Assembly (NCBI RefSeq): GCF_000799565.1
Contig: NZ_JUHB01000001.1
Location: 2,607,501-2,671,500 of the forward strand
Length of the DNA stretch: 64,000 nt
Source: Cellulophaga sp. Hel_I_12
GTDB taxonomy: Bacteria > Bacteroidota > Bacteroidia > Flavobacteriales > Flavobacteriaceae
Reading direction: 5' to 3'
Below are positions 32,322 to 39,399 of this stretch, piece by piece. The notes under the pieces were generated by a model. The model was not told where the DNA came from. It saw only the letters and a program-made list of their open reading frames with translations, and did no database searches. The position numbers and the translations under genes are program-made. How positions within the stretch are numbered: position 1 is the first letter of the stretch; each line of letters starts with the position of its first letter.

Positions 32322-33374
32322 ATGATAGAAGATAAAGAACAAAAAAGAACCAGCTTAAATGCCTTAGGGGAATTTGGATTAATAGATCATTTAACTAAAA
32401 ATTTCACCATCCAACATACATCTACCCTAAAGGGTATTGGTGATGATGCGGCAGTCTTAGAATTTAAAGACAAAATGATGGTTGTTTCTACTGATTTATT
32501 GGTCGAAGGTGTTCATTTTGATTTGAGCTATATGCCCTTAAGGCATTTAGGGTATAAAGCAGTCATGGTTAATTTATCGGACATCTATGCCATGAATGCT
32601 GTAGCTACCCAAATTACCGTATCAGTGGCGGTATCTAACCGATTTCCTTTAGAAGCTTTAGAAGAATTATACGATGGCATTGCGCTGGCCTGTACAAAAT
32701 ATAATATTGATTTAGTAGGTGGCGATACAACATCTTCTAAAACTGGTTTGTTCATAAGTGTTACGGCTATCGGTGAAGTAGATAAAGAAGATATTAGCTA
32801 CAGAAGTGGTGCAGAAGCTCAAGATTTATTGGTGGTTTCTGGAGATTTAGGGGGTGCTTTTATGGGCTTACAAGTTTTAGAACGCGAGAAAGAAGTTTTT
32901 AAAGTAAACCCGAACAATCAGCCCGATTTAGAACCCTATACCTATATTGTGGAGCGCCAATTAAAACCGGAGGCTCGCAAAGACATTGTAGAAATTTTAC
33001 AACTTTTAGGTGTAAAACCTACAGCAATGATTGACATAAGCGACGGACTTTCATCTGAAATTTTACATTTATGTAAAAGTAGCCAAGTGGGTTGCGATGT
33101 GTATGAAGATAAGTTACCGCTAGACCCGACCGTAATTTCTTCGTCTGAAGAGTTTAAATTAAACAGCACTATTGCGGCCTTAAGTGGTGGCGAGGATTAC
33201 GAATTACTTTTTACGATTAATCAGAAAGATTTTGATAAAATAAAAGGAAATCCAAACTTAACGGTTATTGGTTATATGACAGATGCATCGCAAGGGGCTA
33301 ATTTAGTGGCTAGAGGTGGCTCAAAAGTGCCTTTAACTGCCCAAGGTTGGAACTCATTTTCGGGTGAGGATTAA
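32322..33374 (+). CDS. thiL: Thiamine-monophosphate kinase
   Basis: ThiL phosphorylates thiamine monophosphate to the active cofactor thiamine diphosphate. The 350-residue protein shows GIGDDAAVL (about 39-47), VVSTDLLVEGVHFDL, GGDTTSSKTGLF, VSGDLGGAFMGLQ, the Mg-binding IDISDGLSSE and SGGEDYELLF, all in the expected order. The ATG at 32322 is chosen over 32307 because the latter overlaps a -7 box, and MIEDKEQ is the natural N-terminus. It is divergent from the suf operon. No TPP riboswitch was noticed upstream. Confidence 0.95.
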   Translation: MIEDKEQKRTSLNALGEFGLIDHLTKNFTIQHTSTLKGIGDDAAVLEFKDKMMVVSTDLLVEGVHFDLSYMPLRHLGYKAVMVNLSDIYAMNAVATQITVSVAVSNRFPLEALEELYDGIALACTKYNIDLVGGDTTSSKTGLFISVTAIGEVDKEDISYRSGAEAQDLLVVSGDLGGAFMGLQVLEREKEVFKVNPNNQPDLEPYTYIVERQLKPEARKDIVEILQLLGVKPTAMIDISDGLSSEILHLCKSSQVGCDVYEDKLPLDPTVISSSEEFKLNSTIAALSGGEDYELLFTINQKDFDKIKGNPNLTVIGYMTDASQGANLVARGGSKVPLTAQGWNSFSGED

Positions 33375-33452
33375 GCTATGTTTACCATCATCAGCGGCAT
33401 TTTAAAATTTAGGCGACAAATTTCGGAGATAGAGTGAACCGATGTCCAGTGT

Positions 33453-33476
33453 CATGAAAATCAGTACATTTTCATG
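33453..33476. repeat. Short perfect hairpin downstream of thiL
   Basis: CATGAAAAT and ATTTTCATG form a perfect 9-bp stem with a 6-base loop, 78 bases after the thiL stop. No T-run follows. Possibly an mRNA 3' end structure. Confidence 0.4.
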
Positions 33477-33541
33477 TAGTACTCTGTAATTATTGCAAAT
33501 AGCAAGAACTAAAAATTCCCGAAAACAAATAGAAATCCTAA

Positions 33542-33572
33542 CTTTTTTATCCAAGGGCAGCGGATAAAAAAG
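33542..33572. repeat. A/T-armed perfect hairpin
   Basis: CTTTTTTATCC and GGATAAAAAAG form a perfect 11-bp stem with loop AAGGGCAGC, followed by GGCATAGGCT. It resembles the palindrome at 5133-5187 in arm composition and in the TAGGCT that follows, and lies between thiL and a convergent small gene. Confidence 0.5.
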
Positions 33573-33652
33573 GGCATAGGCTCCAAATATTCTCAGGAAT
33601 AAATATAGAATTTCTAAATCATTTAGGATCGAAATTCACTTGCCAAGCATAA

Positions 33653-33904
33653 TTACGCCACTTGCTGTGACGAACGATGTCTTTTTTGATATAAATTTTG
33701 AAGGGTATTGTTGATGTCTTGCAACTCTGGTGTTAGTCTTGATAAATTACCATTGGCATCCGTGGTAACTTCTTTTTGACAATGAATACATTTGTATTCT
33801 TTTATATGAGAGGTTATTTTCTTAGATACAGAATAATGGTGTCCGAATATTGAACAGCAGGCAGCATTAAATCTAGAGCCACAGTCAGAAAGTACTTTTT
33901 TCAT
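33653..33904 (-). CDS. Small Cys/His protein, unknown
   Basis: An 83-residue protein with two Cys groups. CIHCQ near residue 37-41 is a CxxC knuckle, and FGHHYSV plus an N-terminal CC pair could complete a zinc site. The tail (LTPELQDINNTLQNLYQKR) is helical and charged. Similar small proteins are widespread in Flavobacteriia as hypothetical proteins; the zinc-ribbon idea is inference. It stands alone, convergent with thiL. Confidence 0.7.
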   Translation of the reverse strand: MKKVLSDCGSRFNAACCSIFGHHYSVSKKITSHIKEYKCIHCQKEVTTDANGNLSRLTPELQDINNTLQNLYQKRHRSSQQVA

Positions 33905-34169
33905 ACGTTAAGTTTTAGTGATGCAAGTAAGTTTTGGGAACTTAGGTAATGCACTTTGGTTGGTTGAATAGTTGGTTTAATTTTCTCAAAACAAAATAGA
34001 ATTTTTATTTTAGAACGCCACTTTGCATCTTTTTATTGAATTCTACTCTATTTTTTCGTTGAATGGACGATACAAACCTTATTTTTTCGATAAAATACCA
34101 AAATCATCGTCAAAAAACACGTTTACCCTAGGTTAAAATCTCCTATCTTTCGCGTTTATTTTTTGACCT

Positions 34170-35468
34170 ATGAAGAACCATAAAGAAATACTAGTTACCG
34201 CATTTGCCTTATTTTCTTTATTTTTTGGTGCAGGCAATTTAATATTTCCACCATTACTGGGCTTTCAATCCGGAAATATGTGGTGGTTGGTGGCTTTGGG
34301 TTTCTGTTTATCTGCGGTCTTAATTCCTATACTTGGGATTCTAGCACATGCCAAATTACAAGGCACTATTTTCGATTTTGGAAAAAAAGTATCGCCCACA
34401 TTTAGTCTTATCTATTCTGTTATTATTTATGTTATCTGTGTTGCGCTACCTTCGCCAAGAACTGCTTCGGTAACCCATGAAATTGCAGTTTTACCTTTTT
34501 TTGATACACCCTATATCCTGACTAGTATCATTTATTTTATTTTAGTGTTTATTTTTGTGATGAACCGCAGTAAAATTTTAGACCTGTTAGGTAAGTTTTT
34601 AACCCCTACGATCATACTTATTCTCATTGCGATTATTGCCATCACCTTAGGTACTATTGATTTTAATTTTGGTACAACAGTATTTGAGAGTCCCTTTACC
34701 CATGGTATTCAAGAAGGGTATCAAACTTTTGATGCCATTGCAGCTATCGTTGTTGGCGGTGTTATTATTGTATCTATAAATTTAAAAAATAAACATGCTA
34801 CCTACGAAGATAAAAAAGTACTGATACGAAAAGCAGGATGGTTAGCGGGTTTGAGCTTGTTTTTGATTTATTTGGGACTAATCCTTACGGGGGCACTTTT
34901 TTATGATGATTTTGATGCTACTATTTCAAGAACGGCTCTTTTAAGCGGTATTAGTTTAAAAACACTGGGGAATACTGCTAATTTATTAGTGAGTATTTTG
35001 GTTAGTTTGGCCTGTTTTACCACCGCTGTTGGGGTGGTAGCAGGAACATCAGATTTCGCAAAATATCTTTTCAAAGGTTCTGATAAAGCCTATTTAATCA
35101 CAGCAATTTTGGGATGTCTTTTTGGGATTCTTATGGGGCAATTTAATGTCAATATGATTATAAATATTGCGATTCCTGCTTTGATGTTTATTTACCCTAT
35201 TACGATTATTCTAATTCTTTTAAATGTAGTTCCCGATAAATTCGGTTCAGTTTTGGTGTTTAGAACCGTGGTAATTACCACTATTATATTTAGCGTTCCT
35301 GATTTTTTAAACAGTATTGGTAGTCCTCTTGCATCTGAAGGGGGAATACTCGAATGGATTCCTTTACAAAAATATAGTGTAGGTTGGGTATTGCCAGCTG
35401 TATTGAGTTTTATCGTGGTCAATGTAATCCCTAGTACCAAGAAAAAAGAAGTGCATAATCCTAAGTAA
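34170..35468 (+). CDS. brnQ: Branched-chain amino acid carrier BrnQ
   Basis: A 432-residue inner-membrane protein with about twelve hydrophobic helices, a sodium-coupled importer for Leu, Ile and Val (LIVCS family). Helix 1 contains FSLFFGAGNLIFPPLLG, the family signature, and TTAVGVVAGTSDF lies in helix 9. Length is normal. A near-consensus TATCTTTC box lies about 20 bases upstream, and a terminator-like hairpin follows at 35502. No neighbouring genes suggest an operon. Confidence 0.95.
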   Translation: MKNHKEILVTAFALFSLFFGAGNLIFPPLLGFQSGNMWWLVALGFCLSAVLIPILGILAHAKLQGTIFDFGKKVSPTFSLIYSVIIYVICVALPSPRTASVTHEIAVLPFFDTPYILTSIIYFILVFIFVMNRSKILDLLGKFLTPTIILILIAIIAITLGTIDFNFGTTVFESPFTHGIQEGYQTFDAIAAIVVGGVIIVSINLKNKHATYEDKKVLIRKAGWLAGLSLFLIYLGLILTGALFYDDFDATISRTALLSGISLKTLGNTANLLVSILVSLACFTTAVGVVAGTSDFAKYLFKGSDKAYLITAILGCLFGILMGQFNVNMIINIAIPALMFIYPITIILILLNVVPDKFGSVLVFRTVVITTIIFSVPDFLNSIGSPLASEGGILEWIPLQKYSVGWVLPAVLSFIVVNVIPSTKKKEVHNPK

Positions 35469-35501
35469 TTTTCATTGATTACTTCAGCAATCTTCGACCT
35501 A

Positions 35502-35540
35502 CTCCTCAAAAAAAGCAGACTAAATTTGAGGAGGTTTTAT
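35502..35540 (+). terminator. Terminator after brnQ
   Basis: CTCCTCAAA (35502-35510) pairs with TTTGAGGAG (35525-35533), followed by GTTTTATT. A perfect 9-bp stem with a 14-base loop, 34 bases after the brnQ stop. Confidence 0.65.
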
Positions 35541-35739
35541 TGTGGTATACCACTAATTGCATGTCTTCAGTTTTAAGGTCAAAATACCTATTCCCTTAGC
35601 CTTCAAAAGCAAATCACTTTTAGCATGTGATCTCATAAAACTTTCATTTTACGGGATAAAAATCATAAAAATAAAATAAAAAACAAACCCTAGTCATGAA
35701 TGCCTCGTAGGTAAGGCATAAACAATTAAAAAACTACAA

Positions 35740-36339
35740 ATGAAAACAATTAAAATTTTAAAATCGCTAACACTTGCTATTGCTTTAATAACCATGAGTT
35801 CTTCTTTTGCGCAAGATACTATGATGAAAAAAGATAAAAGTAAAATGAGTATGGACACCAAAATGGTAGGTGGAGCTGAAATGTATCCTTCAAAAGATAT
35901 TATTGCTAACGCAGTGAATTCAAAAGATCACACAACATTAGTTGCAGCAGTAAAAGCAGCTGATTTAGTAGCAACACTTCAGGGTGAAGGGCCATTCACT
36001 GTTTTTGCTCCAACGAACGCCGCATTTGAAAAATTACCGGAAGGCACCGTAGCAAACTTGTTACTGATGGAGAATAAGAAAACACTACAAGCAGTGCTTA
36101 CCTATCACGTAGTTTCAGGGAACTATAGTGCAGCTGATATTGTCAAAGCGATTAAAAAAGGAAAAGGAAAGGCAGAATTTACTACCGTAAATGGCGCAAA
36201 ATTAACCGCTATGCTAGACGGTAAGGTGGTTAAACTCATAGACAGCAGTGGAACACTTACCTCCGTTACTATTGCCGATGTTCATCAATCGAATGGCGTT
36301 ATTCATGTGATTGATGCGGTAATTCTTCCCGCAATGTAG
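35740..36339 (+). CDS. Exported fasciclin-domain protein
   Basis: A 199-residue exported protein: signal peptide (1-24, cut after SSFAQ), a Lys- and Met-rich spacer (about 25-45), then one fasciclin (FAS1) domain from about 57 to the end. Typical FAS1 motifs are VAAVKAADLVATLQGEGPFTVFAPTNAAFEKLP, TYHVVSGNYSAADI and SNGVIHVIDAVILP. FAS1 proteins take part in cell-surface adhesion or redox-linked processes, and the exact role here is unknown. The ATG follows an AT-rich stretch with no exact promoter box. Confidence 0.93.
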   Translation: MKTIKILKSLTLAIALITMSSSFAQDTMMKKDKSKMSMDTKMVGGAEMYPSKDIIANAVNSKDHTTLVAAVKAADLVATLQGEGPFTVFAPTNAAFEKLPEGTVANLLLMENKKTLQAVLTYHVVSGNYSAADIVKAIKKGKGKAEFTTVNGAKLTAMLDGKVVKLIDSSGTLTSVTIADVHQSNGVIHVIDAVILPAM

Positions 36340-36361
36340 GGCGTGAACCAAAATAAAAAAT

Positions 36362-36444
36362 AAAGTCGTTTAAAAAAGAAGTCTTTTTTATTTTCAAACT
36401 TCCATTTAATGGATGTGAATTTAAGGTCTTGTTTAAACGACTTT
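36362..36444. terminator. Nested hairpins between fasciclin gene and miaE
   Basis: Outer arms AAAGTCGTTTAAA (36362-36374) and TTTAAACGACTTT (36432-36444) are a perfect 13-bp inverted repeat. Between them lie two smaller hairpins: AAAAAAGA with TCTTTTTT (36372-36389) and TCCAT with ATGGA around 36411. It likely ends both convergent transcripts, but the branching fold is more elaborate than an ordinary terminator. Confidence 0.6.
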
Positions 36445-36509
36445 TTATGCCTTTGTAAAACTATTTAAAAGTTTCTAGTTGTGCCTGCACCTATTACTAG
36501 TATACTTTT

Positions 36510-37091
36510 TTACCCATGTATACTTTCGGATTTTCCATAATTTTTTATGATTTCTCCTTCAGCAACCAATAAATCTTTCCATTGTTTATCCACGTCAATT
36601 CCTTGACCATATTTTCTAGCAAAACCTAAAAACGTAGTGTAATGCCCAGCTTCGCTAATCATTAATTCTCGGTAAAATTTAGATAATTCTTCGTCCTTTA
36701 TATTTTCAGAAAGCACTTTAAAACGCTCACAACTACGCGCTTCGATCATAGCAGAAAATAGCAAACGATCTACTAGCGCTTGCTGGCGATTGCCTCCCTT
36801 AATTCGGATTTTAAATAATTCATTTACATAACTATCTTTTCGTTCACGACCTAGTGTAAAACCTCGTTTCTTAATAATATCATATACCATCTGAAAATGC
36901 GCTAACTCTTCTTGGGCTAACAATAACAAATCAGTCACCAAATCGGTTAGTTCTGGATTGTGGGCAATAATAGAAATCGCGTTTGTAGCTGCTTTTTGCT
37001 CACACCAAGCGTGGTCTGTTAGTAATTCTTCTAGATTACCTTCCACTAAAGTTGCCCAACGAGGGTCTGTCACTAATTTCAATCCTAGCAT
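36510..37091 (-). CDS. miaE: tRNA-(ms2io6A)-hydroxylase MiaE
   Basis: A 193-residue di-iron monooxygenase that hydroxylates the isopentenyl chain of ms2i6A37 in tRNA. The four-helix ferritin-like core gives Glu and His ligands: LLLAQEELAHFQMVY (EExxH), IEARSCERFKVL and ISEAGHYTTFL (ExxH). It is the last gene of a three-gene run: pepP-like, amidohydrolase, miaE, with gaps of 24 and 9 bases. The tRNA role is inferred from the family. Confidence 0.93.
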   Translation of the reverse strand: MLGLKLVTDPRWATLVEGNLEELLTDHAWCEQKAATNAISIIAHNPELTDLVTDLLLLAQEELAHFQMVYDIIKKRGFTLGRERKDSYVNELFKIRIKGGNRQQALVDRLLFSAMIEARSCERFKVLSENIKDEELSKFYRELMISEAGHYTTFLGFARKYGQGIDVDKQWKDLLVAEGEIIKNYGKSESIHG

Positions 37092-37100
37092 AATTATTTT

Positions 37101-37910
37101 TTAAAGCTTAGAGACATCTATTTTGTAGAGTTCAGCCGCATTTTTCCATAAAATTAGTTCTTTTTTATCCTCCGGAATATTTAAGTTTTTCATGAATTTT
37201 AAATACGATTTCATATTAGAAATAGGCCAATCGGTGCCATATAGCAAGTACTTTGGATTACCAGCATAGGTAATCATTTCCTCAATTCCTTTTTTCATAT
37301 ATTTTTCGAACTTACTAGAAAAATCTCCTAACACCAAGCCTGAAATATCGGCATATACATTTTTATTCTTGTACACTACTTCCATACAATCCTTAATCCA
37401 CGGATTTCCTACGTGGCAAATCACAATTTTTAAATCGGGATAATCCACCGCTAAATCATCAATATGGATAGGATGTGAATATTTAATTCGCCCTGTAGGA
37501 GCATAGGTATCTCCAGAATGAAACATCACAGGAACATCATATTCCATAGCCATTTCATACACTACTTTAAATCGAATATCATTAGGGTAAAAAGGCTCGT
37601 AACCCGGATAAAACTTCAAGGCTTTTACGAGTCCATTTTGCAGATATTCTGCAATTTCTCGTAAATCGTGATGATTGTAATGCAAATAACTAATGCCCGC
37701 TACAACGCCTAGATTAGGTCGTCCTGCGATAGCTTCTACCACTTGTTTAGTACTTGGTCTGTGCTCATTTACTTTATACGATGTCAAGACCAGAGAATAA
37801 TCTACTTTATTCTCTAGCATGGTATCCGTTAATTTGTTTAAACACTCGTCAAGTGAGACTACCCTGTCTTCGTGATAGTTGTTGATGTGTGTATGTACGT
37901 CGATAATCAT
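37101..37910 (-). CDS. Amidohydrolase family protein
   Basis: A 269-residue TIM-barrel hydrolase of the amidohydrolase-2 type. Metal ligands visible are the N-terminal HxH in IDVHTHINNY (residues 5 and 7), a His in VMFHSGDTYAP, a His in IVICHVGNPW and the Asp in YGTDWPIS. Related enzymes act as decarboxylases or lactonases on small carboxylates; the substrate cannot be deduced. It lies between the M24 peptidase and miaE with short gaps, so the three are probably one transcript. Confidence 0.88.
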   Translation of the reverse strand: MIIDVHTHINNYHEDRVVSLDECLNKLTDTMLENKVDYSLVLTSYKVNEHRPSTKQVVEAIAGRPNLGVVAGISYLHYNHHDLREIAEYLQNGLVKALKFYPGYEPFYPNDIRFKVVYEMAMEYDVPVMFHSGDTYAPTGRIKYSHPIHIDDLAVDYPDLKIVICHVGNPWIKDCMEVVYKNKNVYADISGLVLGDFSSKFEKYMKKGIEEMITYAGNPKYLLYGTDWPISNMKSYLKFMKNLNIPEDKKELILWKNAAELYKIDVSKL

Positions 37911-37934
37911 TTTTTTCTAAATTTTTAAACCTAT

Positions 37935-39227
37935 TTAGCTATTCATCAAACTTTCAATTTCTTCTATTTCAATCGGAATATTTGCCATTAAATTAAAAGG
38001 AGCTCCTTTTTCTTGGATCACTACATCGTCTTCCAAACGAATCCCCATTTTTTCATTCGGAATATATATTCCCGGTTCTACGGTAAACACCATATTGGCC
38101 TTCATAGGTGTTTTTAGGGCCCCGTAATCATGGGTATTTAAACCTATGTGATGACTGGTTCCATGCATAAAATATTTTTTGTAGGCGGGCCAATCAGGAT
38201 CTTCATTTTGAATATCGGCTTTGTCGAGTAAACCTAGTCCTATCAACTCTGAAGTCATTAACTTACCTACTTCTTTGTGATATTCAGCCCAAATGGTGCC
38301 TGGTACTAACATTTTTGTAGCCTCATTTTTTACACGAAGTACGGAACTATAAACTTCTTTTTGCCGTGCTGTAAACTTTCCACTTACAGGAATGGTACGC
38401 GATAAATCGCTCGAATAATTAGCGTATTCAGCCGCAACATCCATCAATATTAAATCACCAGATTTACATTCTCTATTATTTTCAACATAATGCAACACAT
38501 TGGCATTGTTTCCTGAAGCGATTATGGGGGTATAGGCAAAACCTTTTGATTTGTTTCGAACAAATTCATGCAATAATTCGGCTTCTATTTCGTGTTCCCA
38601 AACCCCCGGTTGTACAAAAGACAAAAGGCGTCGGAAGCCTTTCTCTGTAATATTGCAGGCTGTTTGCATTAAAGCAAGTTCTTCGGGTTCTTTAAGACCA
38701 CGAATCTCTTGTAAAATAGGATTGCTTTTCGCGTATTGATGTGCTGGAAATTGCAATTTACATTTTTGAATAAATCGATCTTCTCGGGTTTGTGTTTCTA
38801 CGGCTTGCCTGTAATGCTCGTTGGTATTAAAATAAATGGTATTTGCCTCGGTCATGACATCAAAAAATACTTTATCAAAATCGCCTAGCCAATAAATAGT
38901 TTCGATGCCTGAAATTTCTGTGGCTCTAGATTTTGTTAATTTTTCGCCTTCCCAAACGGCAATATGAGCATTTGTTTCACGAACAAATAATATTTCTCTG
39001 TGTTTTTTATCCAGTGCTTCTGGGAATAAAAGCAAAATGGTTTCTTCTTGGTCTGCACCTGATAAATAAAAAATATCTCTATGCTGTTCAAAAGGCATGG
39101 TACTATCCGCTCCAATAGGATACACGTCGTTTGAATTAAAGACAGCAATACTTTTAGGCAACATTTGCGCCATAAACTTTTTTCTGTTTTTTATAAATAA
39201 GGAATTCGGAATTACATCGTACTTCAT
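37935..39227 (-). CDS. pepP: Xaa-Pro aminopeptidase (M24B)
   Basis: A 430-residue aminopeptidase P-like enzyme, which removes N-terminal residues before proline. The N-terminal creatinase-like domain (about 1-165) is followed by the pita-bread metal site: Asp ligands in LILMDVAAEYANYSSDLSR, His in GTSHHIGLNTHDYG, Glu in FTVEPGIYIP and Glu in IRLEDDVVI. No signal peptide, so cytoplasmic. It leads the operon with the amidohydrolase and miaE. Confidence 0.94.
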   Translation of the reverse strand: MKYDVIPNSLFIKNRKKFMAQMLPKSIAVFNSNDVYPIGADSTMPFEQHRDIFYLSGADQEETILLLFPEALDKKHREILFVRETNAHIAVWEGEKLTKSRATEISGIETIYWLGDFDKVFFDVMTEANTIYFNTNEHYRQAVETQTREDRFIQKCKLQFPAHQYAKSNPILQEIRGLKEPEELALMQTACNITEKGFRRLLSFVQPGVWEHEIEAELLHEFVRNKSKGFAYTPIIASGNNANVLHYVENNRECKSGDLILMDVAAEYANYSSDLSRTIPVSGKFTARQKEVYSSVLRVKNEATKMLVPGTIWAEYHKEVGKLMTSELIGLGLLDKADIQNEDPDWPAYKKYFMHGTSHHIGLNTHDYGALKTPMKANMVFTVEPGIYIPNEKMGIRLEDDVVIQEKGAPFNLMANIPIEIEEIESLMNS

Positions 39228-39399
39228 AGGAAACTATTTCTATTTTAAAAAAATCTAACTTTTATTACTTGTTTTCTAATCGATTTTCACCAAAAATAAG
39301 AATTTATAAACAGACCAAATAAATGTGCCTTGTTATAATGCTATTTTTTTAGCTAAGATTTACTAACTTTCCCCACACTAACTTCAATTTGTTTCAAGC

